Shown piece by piece: positions 9,160 through 17,148 of a stretch of DNA of 64,000 nucleotides. A program made the position numbers and the translations under genes. This DNA comes from Streptomyces sp. CA-210063 (GTDB lineage: Bacteria; Actinomycetota; Actinomycetes; Streptomycetales; Streptomycetaceae): NCBI RefSeq assembly GCF_024612015.1, contig NZ_CP102512.1, forward strand, positions 4,960,001 through 5,024,000. The letters are read 5' to 3'. Below the pieces are notes generated by a model. That model was not told the origin of the DNA. It saw nothing but the letters and a program-made list of their open reading frames with translations, and did no database searches. Position 1 is the first letter of the stretch, and each line of letters opens with the position of its first letter.

Positions 9160-9937
9160 CGACGCTAGGGATGTCGGCCTCCTTCTCAGGTACGGTCTCG
9201 ACCCCGCCATGTCCCCAGCCCGCCATGACCTCTACAGCCGACTGCTGGACCGGTTCCACACCGACCCTGACCTGCGCACCGCCTTCGACGAGACGGCCGA
9301 CGGCCTCGGCCTGCGGGTGCTGACAGCCGATCGCTCAGCGGGCCTCGTGCTGATCGCCGAACCCACGTCGCCGCTGGCGGTGACGGACACCAGCCACTGG
9401 CTCCGCATCCGGGGAACGGGTGATCGGGCGGTGTACGGGCTGGCCCTCGGCGGTGCGACGGCGTGGTGCTACCCAACCGCTCGTGCGGTGCGTGAGCCGG
9501 GTACGCGGCGCGTCACCGCGTTGGATGTCGACCGCCTCGTACGCGAACATGCGGCGACTATCGAAACGGAAGAGATCACGCTCGACGGCGGGCTCGGCGA
9601 GGCATGGCGCGAGTACGCCACCAACCGCAAACAGGTCGCTCTGACATCGAGTGGCCGCCTCAAGCGGGACTGCACGGTGCGGATGTGCGAGGACGTGTTG
9701 CTGATGCTCGCGGCTTTCGGGCTGGTCATGGTCGATAGGACGGTTCCGCCCCCGCGCGCTGAGCTGAAGGTGTGGCGTTCCACGGACCGCTTCCGCGCCC
9801 ACGTCGCGACCGCCGGAGGCCCTCTCGTGTGGCAGACGATCATCGGTTCGCAGGCACCGGAAGAACACCGAAAGGACAGTCGCGATCAGTCCCCGCATAC
9901 CGACTACGGCGAGCCGTTCGATGAGAGGGGCGAGTGA
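9146..9937 (+). CDS. jetB: Wadjet anti-plasmid protein JetB
   Basis: About 263 residues from an ATG with GGAAAGAGGA upstream, overlapping the jetA stop. JetB is the KITE-type winged-helix subunit (MukE/MksE counterpart) that binds the kleisin. Visible features are an N-terminal RDVGLLLRYGLDPAMS helix, TGDRAVYGLALGGATAWCYPTA, and a helical segment RLKRDCTVRMCEDVLLMLAAFG typical of a winged helix. There is no catalytic motif, as expected. The stop overlaps the jetC start (TGATG), so the operon is tightly coupled. Confidence 0.87.
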   Translation: MTARDDARDVGLLLRYGLDPAMSPARHDLYSRLLDRFHTDPDLRTAFDETADGLGLRVLTADRSAGLVLIAEPTSPLAVTDTSHWLRIRGTGDRAVYGLALGGATAWCYPTARAVREPGTRRVTALDVDRLVREHAATIETEEITLDGGLGEAWREYATNRKQVALTSSGRLKRDCTVRMCEDVLLMLAAFGLVMVDRTVPPPRAELKVWRSTDRFRAHVATAGGPLVWQTIIGSQAPEEHRKDSRDQSPHTDYGEPFDERGE

Positions 9938-12900
9938 TGCAGACGGGCTGGCGCCTCGAGCGCACCTACCTGACCGGCGCGGGCTTCCCCGAGTCACGGC
10001 TGGAGGGGCTCAGCATCAACTGGTCGGATCCCTTCGAGCCGACCGGGCATGCCGCGCTGTGGGCCGACAACGGCACGGGAAAGACGACCATCACGGCTCT
10101 GCGTTTCGGGTTGTACCTGCCGCACGCGCGGGACTTCATCCGCGGTGAATCCGACCGGTCTTTGGCGAAGCTGGTGCGCTCGGGCGACGTCTGTCATGTG
10201 GTCGAGCAGGCCACCCGAGTCGTGGACGGCGAACTCCAGCGCATCGTCATGGGCATGGTTACCGACTGGGCAGACGGCGGCACTCAGGACGTCGACAACC
10301 CTCGAAGATTGCAGCGCGACTTCTACGGATGGGTGACCTACGGGTCAGGTCCGACTATCCAAGACCTGCCGTTCCGTACCAGCGTCGGTCGACGTGCGAC
10401 TCACGCCCAGTTTGTGGAGGCAGTGCGAGGGATGCTGCCCAACGGCGGCGCGCTCCCGCCGCATCGCCCGTCGGACCACCAACGGGCATGGGGCGACTGG
10501 CTGGCCGCCGCCGGAGTCGATGTGGAGCAGTTGCGGTTCCAGTCCGACATGAACGCCTCCGAAGGCGGCGTCGACCACGTGATGCGTTTTCCTGACTCCG
10601 ACGCCTGCGTCCGGTGGCTCATCGGCGCGACAACCCCGACCACGACCGTCGAGCAGATCGGCAAGAGCATCGAGGTCCTACGGGCGAACGCCGCCGCCCG
10701 TCCCCGATGGTCCGACGAACTCACCCTGTGGGAGAGCCTCACCGAACCGTTGCTCCGCCTCGCGATCGCCCATGACCAGGTAGCCGTTCACCGACGGGCG
10801 GTGGCCACCGCCGAGGTGAACGCCGCGGCTGTTGTGGCCGACTCCGAGGCCACCCTGGCAGCACTGGATGTCGAGGAGGCCAATGCCAGCGAGAAGCACG
10901 AGGAGCACGAACGCCTGCGCCGGGAGGCGGGCGCGACCGCGCGGAGGGCGCAGGCACACCGGTTGCGTATGCGGCTGAGAGCGGCCGAACTCAGGGCCAC
11001 CGTCGCAGCAGCCCTCGCGGACAAGCGCCGCTCGGACCGCGACCGGATGGTCCGCGAACTGGCCGGCTGGCGACTCGTCCAGGACGTACTCGACGCCAAC
11101 ACGGCCAGAAGTCATCTGGCCGGGCTCAAGGCGCGCCTGGAGGCTGCCGAAAAGCACACCTCGGAGCTTCGCGAGGAGGAACAGCGGCACCTGCACGCCC
11201 TCGCGCGGCTCCTCACTGACCACCGCGACCGTGCCGCCGACGACCACCGTGCTGCGAAGGAGCAACGGGGACGGGCCGCCACTGCCCTGGCAACGGCCCA
11301 GGACGAACAACGGAAGGCCGTGGCGGCCCACGCGACAGCTGGAGAGCAGCTTCGGCGCGTCGCTGAACAGATCACCGAGTCCGAACGGATCCTCTCCGAA
11401 GCAGTTACCACCGGTCTGCTTCGCGAAGGTGCCGATCCGGTAATGGTGGAAGCCGGATGGACTGAGAGAGCCGCTACGGCACTGAGGAACCGCGAGGCTG
11501 CTGACCAAGCGCTCAAAGCCGCCGACAAACAGGCTGATGCCCAGCAGAAGACCATGACGGAAGCCCAGAACGCGGTCGTCGCCGCCCAGCACGACGTCGA
11601 GAACGGAGAGCGTCAGCTCCAACAGGTGAACGACAGGGTCCGCGCCCTGGAGGAGGACGAACGCGTACAGGACGCCGTCGGCGACAGCGGCATCGAGCTG
11701 TGGACCGCCCGCTCGGCACTCACGGACGCATTGAGCCAACGAGCCGAGACGGCCGACAGGGACGCCGCCGAGGCACGCACTGCGGTCGGTGAGGCCCGGC
11801 GTACCCTCGACGCGGTCGGTGCCGACGGTCTACTTCCGGCATCTGCTCTGGTCGAAGAAGCCGTCCGGCGTTGCCAGGACGCCGATGTGCCGGCCTGGCC
11901 GGGATGGCGGTGGCTGGCGGACACGATGTCCCCTCAAGCCGCCCAATCCTTCGCATCGGCACGTCCCGACATCGCGTCCGGCGTGGTGGTCTCCCACCCT
12001 GACCACTTCCATCGCGCCCTCGACGCTATCGACGATCTCGACACCGACACGGCGGTCTGGGTCGGTGCCGTCCTTGACTCAGAGGCCGCCGTATCGCCGA
12101 GTGCGGGCGACCACTCCGACGGAACACTCGCCCGAGTCCTGCTCCCGCACCCTGGTACCTACGACCGGGAGGCCGCGGGTGACATGATCGCCGCCGCCGA
12201 GAACGCGCTGACCTCGGCGACTTTGCGCCTCCATGAAGCAGGTCAGCGTGCCACCGACGCCCGTAGCGCCCTCGCGGCCCTGACCCAGTTCTGGAAAGAC
12301 CTCCCTGAGGACCCGCGTACCGCTGTCCAGGAGAAGATCCGATCCGCTCAGGTACGGAGAGAAGCAGCTCGAAGCGATGAACAAACCGCAGCGGACGCGC
12401 TCCAGAACCTCACCCAGCTCAAGCAGGAGCACCAAGCCGCACGAGACGCCGCGCAAGAACTCATCGACCGCGCGACCGAGAAGCGACGACTCCTCATCCC
12501 CGTGACCAGTGCTGCGGACACCCTCTCCGGTGTCCGCGCAAAGCTGCCGGGTCTGCGTACGGCCGAGGCAGAACACCGCCGCCGTGTCGACCAGCTCGGC
12601 AAAGAGATACCGGCCCTCACCACCGCTGCCGAACAGGCGCGCGACCAGGTACGCGTCCACGCACGCCGCCGGGACGACGCAGCCGACGAACTACGCAGCG
12701 CAGGGCTGTCAGCCACCACTGACGGCACCATCCCCACCGATGACGCGCCCACCATCCGAGCACGCCTGAAGAGCGTCACATCGGCCCTGGAGGACGCGGC
12801 GGTCGACCCAGAACTGCGCCAGCGAGCCACCGACGCCAGGCAACTCGTCGCAGACCTGGACGCGAAATTGGACGCCGACATCGACCTGCGGCATCTGGCC

Positions 12901-14322
12901 GAACGGTTCGCCAGCACCGATGACACACGCCATCCTGTCGCGCTCGCCACAGCGACCCGCCAGGCCGAGCATCGAGAAGCGGAAGCGCGCGAGGAGTACG
13001 CGAAAGCATCGCAGGCCGCAGAAACCGCCAAGCGGGAACACCAGAGGCAGGCCGAAGAACGCGCAGACCGCTCCTCCCCGGACATCGAGGGCTTCCCGTC
13101 GGCCGATCTGGTTGCCGAGGCCGACGAAGCCGATGGCTTCGCCGACCAACTCGACGAACTCGCGGCCCAGTCCCTACTCACCCAGCGCTCCGCGGAACAG
13201 CTCGCCCGCAACGCGGAGAACGCCGCGACCGCGGCCCGCCAATCAGCCCAGCTCGTCGAGGCAAGCGTGGGCGCGCTGCGCTATCTCACCGACCCGGTAC
13301 TGACCGGCCGCCGCGCGGACGACATTGCCGCACTCACCACCCGGATCTCGGCTGTCTCCGAGCGCGTTCGCGAGTCACGGAAACACCTGACGGACAGCGA
13401 GCAAGCCCGGCAGAGGGAAGCCAGCGCAGTCCGCGCACACGCCAACAGCCCGCAGGCACGCAAGGTCGAGGCCGCAGAGGATTCCCGCGTCATCGACCTG
13501 ATCTCACGGCTGCGCGGCGACGAACAGCTTCCCGCAGAGGCCGAACGCATCGCGGGAGAGCTCGAACAGCGAGCTGTTTCGCTGCGGGACGACCTGGATC
13601 GACATGACCGCGACGTCCACACCTGCGCGGTCATGCTGCACGTGCAGGCATCGCGGGCACTCGACCGGCTTCGCGCCTACCAGAACCAGTCCCGACTCCC
13701 GGACGGTTTGGGCGAGTGGTCCGAACGGCGCTTCGTCGTCATCGAGCATGAAAAGGCTCCGGCCGACGAATCCGTCGCCATCGACCGCGTGGCCCGCATC
13801 GTCCACGCTCTGCTGACGCCCGGCGCCGGCCGGTCGGACGCTCAGTCCCTTCTGTTCGCCGCCACCCGAGCCCTGGTCGACGCGCCCTTCAGGGTCCGCC
13901 TTCTCAAACCGCACATCGACCTCTCCCTCGACCGGGTCGACGTCGCCGAACTGAAGAACTTCTCTGGTGGGCAGCGGGTTACCGCGGGTGTCCTCCTGTA
14001 CGCCACGATGACGAAAGTCCGAGCCCTCTCAGACACCACCTCGGTCGGCTGGCTATGGCTGGACAACCCATTCGGGCAGGCATCCGCAGACCAGTTCGTC
14101 CGGACGATGCGACGCGCCGCCGACCAACTTGGCCTGCAGCTGCTGTTCACCGCCGCGCCCAAAGACAAAGGGGCGCTGTCGATGTTTGACCGCACCATCA
14201 TGCTCGGCCGACGCTCCCGCCCGTCCTCGGGCGAGAAAGTCGTGGTTGTCGATGACCAATCTCGCGAGTTGACCGACCTGGTCCTCGTGCAACGCGATGT
14301 CAGGGCGGTGCTCGGAGAATGA
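9937..14322 (+). CDS. jetC: Wadjet SMC-like ATPase JetC
   Basis: 1461 residues from ATG 9937 (RBS AGAGGGG; GTG 9934 is an in-frame alternative). Walker A DNGTGKTT lies at about residues 44-51, followed by some 1,200 residues of Ala/Glu/Arg-rich coiled coil broken by a hinge-like region around residues 630-760 (WPGWRWLADTMSPQAAQSF, DTDTAVWVGAVLDSEA). The ABC signature FSGGQR is at about 1342 and Walker B WLWLDNPFGQ at about 1372. This is the MukB/MksB-type motor that extrudes loops of small circular DNA so that JetD can cut it. All motor motifs are intact, so activity is expected. Confidence 0.95.
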   Translation: MQTGWRLERTYLTGAGFPESRLEGLSINWSDPFEPTGHAALWADNGTGKTTITALRFGLYLPHARDFIRGESDRSLAKLVRSGDVCHVVEQATRVVDGELQRIVMGMVTDWADGGTQDVDNPRRLQRDFYGWVTYGSGPTIQDLPFRTSVGRRATHAQFVEAVRGMLPNGGALPPHRPSDHQRAWGDWLAAAGVDVEQLRFQSDMNASEGGVDHVMRFPDSDACVRWLIGATTPTTTVEQIGKSIEVLRANAAARPRWSDELTLWESLTEPLLRLAIAHDQVAVHRRAVATAEVNAAAVVADSEATLAALDVEEANASEKHEEHERLRREAGATARRAQAHRLRMRLRAAELRATVAAALADKRRSDRDRMVRELAGWRLVQDVLDANTARSHLAGLKARLEAAEKHTSELREEEQRHLHALARLLTDHRDRAADDHRAAKEQRGRAATALATAQDEQRKAVAAHATAGEQLRRVAEQITESERILSEAVTTGLLREGADPVMVEAGWTERAATALRNREAADQALKAADKQADAQQKTMTEAQNAVVAAQHDVENGERQLQQVNDRVRALEEDERVQDAVGDSGIELWTARSALTDALSQRAETADRDAAEARTAVGEARRTLDAVGADGLLPASALVEEAVRRCQDADVPAWPGWRWLADTMSPQAAQSFASARPDIASGVVVSHPDHFHRALDAIDDLDTDTAVWVGAVLDSEAAVSPSAGDHSDGTLARVLLPHPGTYDREAAGDMIAAAENALTSATLRLHEAGQRATDARSALAALTQFWKDLPEDPRTAVQEKIRSAQVRREAARSDEQTAADALQNLTQLKQEHQAARDAAQELIDRATEKRRLLIPVTSAADTLSGVRAKLPGLRTAEAEHRRRVDQLGKEIPALTTAAEQARDQVRVHARRRDDAADELRSAGLSATTDGTIPTDDAPTIRARLKSVTSALEDAAVDPELRQRATDARQLVADLDAKLDADIDLRHLAERFASTDDTRHPVALATATRQAEHREAEAREEYAKASQAAETAKREHQRQAEERADRSSPDIEGFPSADLVAEADEADGFADQLDELAAQSLLTQRSAEQLARNAENAATAARQSAQLVEASVGALRYLTDPVLTGRRADDIAALTTRISAVSERVRESRKHLTDSEQARQREASAVRAHANSPQARKVEAAEDSRVIDLISRLRGDEQLPAEAERIAGELEQRAVSLRDDLDRHDRDVHTCAVMLHVQASRALDRLRAYQNQSRLPDGLGEWSERRFVVIEHEKAPADESVAIDRVARIVHALLTPGAGRSDAQSLLFAATRALVDAPFRVRLLKPHIDLSLDRVDVAELKNFSGGQRVTAGVLLYATMTKVRALSDTTSVGWLWLDNPFGQASADQFVRTMRRAADQLGLQLLFTAAPKDKGALSMFDRTIMLGRRSRPSSGEKVVVVDDQSRELTDLVLVQRDVRAVLGE

Positions 14323-15359
14323 GTTCCGTCAATCTGACCTCGCTGATCGCCGCACTTGACCCTGGCGGGCGCGGGGGCCGCCGCCACACCGACGACATTG
14401 CCGCCGCTATTGGAGCGCAGAACCCCGGGATCGAAGCGTCCGCGCTGCCCGAAGTCGTCCACGACACGATCAAGCGCGGGGAGCAGGAAGGACTGTGGTC
14501 GGCCAGCCGGACCACGACCGTACGCCGGGGACGAACGGTCCTACCCAAAGCCGTAACCCTGCTGGGGGCGGCCCGCCCCTCCGACAAGCTGTTGCCTGTC
14601 GACGTACCCCTACGCGGTGAACTGGCCAGCTGGGCAGCCACGCTTCGTCTCTCCGCGACACAGCGACAGCTCCTTCTGGCCGTCAACGACTGGCTCCGGC
14701 GTACCGACGGCGGAAAGGTCCCGGTCGCCTCCGTCGCCGAACGGGCCTACGAACTCCTCCTCGACGAGAAGGCATTCGACGCCAACCCTCCGCGCGGGGG
14801 AAGCACCCTTTGGGCGCCCGACCGGCTGACGTTCGAGCTGCTGCGCTGCGAGCGGCTGCCGACTCCTCTCGTCTGGGAGCCGGTCACCTCGGAGATCGGC
14901 CAATCCGGCGCTGTCGTCTGCGTCGAGAACCACGCCACCTTCCGCACGCTCCTCCGCGTGTTGCGTACCCGCGCCGTCCCGCCCTGGGCTGCCGTCGCCT
15001 GGGTCCAGGGCCGCAACACCGCGCCCCTGGAGTCCCTTGCGGCATTGCCCTTCCCGGTCACACGTCTGGACTACCTCGGCGATCTGGATGCCGCCGGCCT
15101 CCAGATCGCCGCGACGGCCTGCGCGACGGCCGAGCGTGCCGGTATCCCAGCAGGACCGGCCGCACGCCTCTGGGCCATGCTCGTCACCCAGCCCCGGCGC
15201 CCAACTCGTCCCACCACGGAGGCCAAGGCTCGGGAGCTGGTCGCATGGCTTCCCGACGCAGTCCGCAATCAGGCATTCGGCCTCCTGGTCACCGGCCAGG
15301 CGATTCCGCAAGAAGCCCTTCGTTTCGACGTGCTCAGTGATGCGCTGCTGGCGGATTGA
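14319..15359 (+). CDS. jetD: Wadjet TOPRIM nuclease JetD
   Basis: 346 residues, starting at an ATG that overlaps the jetC stop (ATGA). The C-terminal half is a TOPRIM domain with Glu in VVCVENHATF (about residue 203) and the D-x-D strand YLGDLDAAG (about residues 252-260). The N-terminal half is a helical, winged-helix-like region (RHTDDIAAAIGAQNPGI). JetD is the topoisomerase VI A-like nuclease that cleaves plasmid DNA trapped by JetABC. Catalytic residues are present. With the other three genes this makes a complete Wadjet operon of 7.7 kb. No further gene follows in the same direction. Confidence 0.93.
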   Translation: MSSVNLTSLIAALDPGGRGGRRHTDDIAAAIGAQNPGIEASALPEVVHDTIKRGEQEGLWSASRTTTVRRGRTVLPKAVTLLGAARPSDKLLPVDVPLRGELASWAATLRLSATQRQLLLAVNDWLRRTDGGKVPVASVAERAYELLLDEKAFDANPPRGGSTLWAPDRLTFELLRCERLPTPLVWEPVTSEIGQSGAVVCVENHATFRTLLRVLRTRAVPPWAAVAWVQGRNTAPLESLAALPFPVTRLDYLGDLDAAGLQIAATACATAERAGIPAGPAARLWAMLVTQPRRPTRPTTEAKARELVAWLPDAVRNQAFGLLVTGQAIPQEALRFDVLSDALLAD

Positions 15360-15633
15360 CCGGATGGCAGCGTTCCACCCCGGCCTTACGTGCGCCATAC
15401 GCATGGGAGGTCTTCAACCTGCACGAATGCGGTCGACGTCACCGCAGGTCCCGTCCTGAGGATGTCCCTCGCCGGTTATTACGAGTGGCGGCAGGGAGAA
15501 AGGTCCACGAACAAGGCCCGCTATCTGAGCTCATCTCGTATCGCTATTCGTCAAGACAGTGGGCCTCGACGCGCTTCCGGCCGGGCTGGAGGCATCCGCC
15601 AGCAGCTACAGGTGAGCCCCCGCCAGCCCGTGG
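15360..15633. other. Intergenic, nothing recognised
   Basis: 274 bp between the convergent ends of jetD and the membrane-protein gene at 15634. Lower in coding character than its surroundings; no convincing hairpin, repeat or short gene was found. Confidence 0.5.
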
Positions 15634-16269
15634 CTATGCCTTGGGCTTCTTCGTCGCGGCGCGAGCCGAATTCGCGTTGGCGGCTGCGTTGAGACGGGCC
15701 AGGTGCGCACGTTGCGATACTTGACCCCCGTAAGAGGACCAGCCGTACAGAGACGCAAGCAGTTCGGCTGCTACAGACGCCGCTGCCGTCAAGCCAGCCA
15801 TAGCCCTGGACATAGACGCAGGGGGCCTAGCCACCAATCTCCCCCGGCTTTGCGCTGCCGTGATGGCACATTGTTCCGACCAGAGCTCGAAGACCTGAGC
15901 GAGACGCGCGAAGAAGGCGGCCGCCGCAGCCAAGCAGGCGTAGAAAGCGACGAGCCCTCCGCCGATGCGGGCAGCGATGCCAGGAGCCGGTTCACGGTCG
16001 GTCCAAGGCCAGCCCATGACCGCATAGACGACGGCCAGACCAGCCGAAGCGGAAATCCATGCAGTCACGATCACAGACCCCAGGACTCCCTCGTAGTCAT
16101 CCTCCTCCTCGTCGTCCTGCTCGGGCTGTCGCTTCGACGGCGCCGGATTGCCGGAGGTCTTGTTCCCATAGGGCGGGAGAAAGACCTGCCAGAAGCCGCC
16201 GTGGACGTCGCCGCCAACGAACGTGCCGGAGCCGTGATTGTGCTGCTCCCGGTGCTCAGCGTCGGCCAT
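15634..16269 (-). CDS. Membrane protein with N-terminal GGDVHGG motif
   Basis: 211 residues. The first 30 contain QHNHGSGTFVGGDVHGG, nearly identical to the C-terminus of the upstream gene's product. An acidic linker (EQDDEEEDDYEG) follows, then two hydrophobic segments (VIVTAWISASAGLAVVYAVMG; GGGLVAFYACLAAAAAFF), and a third weaker one (GLTAAASVAAELLASLYG). The C-terminus is basic (NSARAATKKPKA). Its ATG lies inside the upstream gene (14-bp overlap), so the two are coupled. Short glycine-rich motifs shared by the N-terminus of one protein and the C-terminus of its neighbour recall bacterial amyloid signalling pairs; that comparison is inference. Function unknown. Confidence 0.7.
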   Translation of the reverse strand: MADAEHREQHNHGSGTFVGGDVHGGFWQVFLPPYGNKTSGNPAPSKRQPEQDDEEEDDYEGVLGSVIVTAWISASAGLAVVYAVMGWPWTDREPAPGIAARIGGGLVAFYACLAAAAAFFARLAQVFELWSEQCAITAAQSRGRLVARPPASMSRAMAGLTAAASVAAELLASLYGWSSYGGQVSQRAHLARLNAAANANSARAATKKPKA

Positions 16270-16669
16270 CTGACGCCCCGCCGTAGTTGAAGGTCAGGCC
16301 ACCGTGGACGTCACCACCGATGAACGTTCCAGTGCCGGTGTTGTGCTGGTTCCAGACCTTCGAGGCCGACGGGGTGGGCACCGTGAGTTCGTCCACCTCG
16401 CTCATGGCGTCGCGGTGCTCGGCAAGGTATTGAGCGATGAGCTGCGCCCAGGCGGTCGCTGCAAGCGCCTGAGCCTCTGGAGAGGTCGAGGTGAGCTGCG
16501 CAGCGGTGTCATCCACTGCCTGATCCGCCGCTCTCTGTTGATCCGGAGTGGCCCGACGGAAGAAGTGCGCGACCTTCAAGCGCATCTTCTCGGCACCCGA
16601 CGTGGCTATGGCCGCAACGAGCGTGCCGGCCGCACCAGTGGCCACGGCCATTAATTCGGCGTCGTACAT
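16256..16669 (-). CDS. Small membrane-anchored protein with C-terminal GGDVHGG motif
   Basis: About 137 residues from ATG 16669 (MYDAELMAVATG). The N-terminal helix MAVATGAAGTLVAAIATSG is hydrophobic; a basic/helical domain follows (KMRLKVAHFFRRATPDQQ, then Ala-rich helices). The last 25 residues carry QHNTGTGTFIGGDVHGG. This layout (short N-terminal hydrophobic segment, helical middle, glycine-rich C-terminal tag) is a known, unassigned pattern in Streptomyces small proteins. It is the first gene of a two-gene operon with the 211-residue membrane protein. The longer upstream frame is rejected because its extra residues look like arginine/cysteine-rich shadow. Confidence 0.7.
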   Translation of the reverse strand: MYDAELMAVATGAAGTLVAAIATSGAEKMRLKVAHFFRRATPDQQRAADQAVDDTAAQLTSTSPEAQALAATAWAQLIAQYLAEHRDAMSEVDELTVPTPSASKVWNQHNTGTGTFIGGDVHGGLTFNYGGASDGRR

Positions 16670-17148
16670 GATCGAGATGTCTCCCCGTTCGTGGTGACGT
16701 GCCCCAGCAGAACCTACCGGGCACCACTGACACTCCGAGGGGACAATCCGCATACACAATCTGAGGCAGCCATGGCCACGGCACTGTGGCGCCCCCCGGG
16801 CAGCGAGACGCCGACCATCTGGTTGCAGTTCTGGTTGCATTCACCGGCGTCCGGCACGGTCCGCTACGCACCCATCGACATGCTCCATCGCAGGTCAGAA
16901 CGGCCCCGAGCGTCCCCGAACCCCCAGACGAACATTTGGAAAGCGTGTTGGGCGCAGCCCCTCCAGGGGTGGAATCTCGTAGCCCCCAGCCGCCGACCGT
17001 TTTGGACAAATCGCCACGACAGGTCCTCACCTGCTGTGTTTACGGCTTTGGTTACAGGTGGCCGCCGTCACCAAATCGCAACCCTTTCCACAAGCATCAG
17101 GGCTGCAGCTGGCGTAGAACTGCAAGCCCGCGTGAGGCAACGGTCTGG
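16670..17148. other. Intergenic, no gene seen
   Basis: 479 bp between the small membrane protein start and the 3' end of the OLD-family gene. It should contain the promoter of the GGDVHGG gene pair. Open frames here are shadows. No repeat or clear terminator was recognised. Confidence 0.45.
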
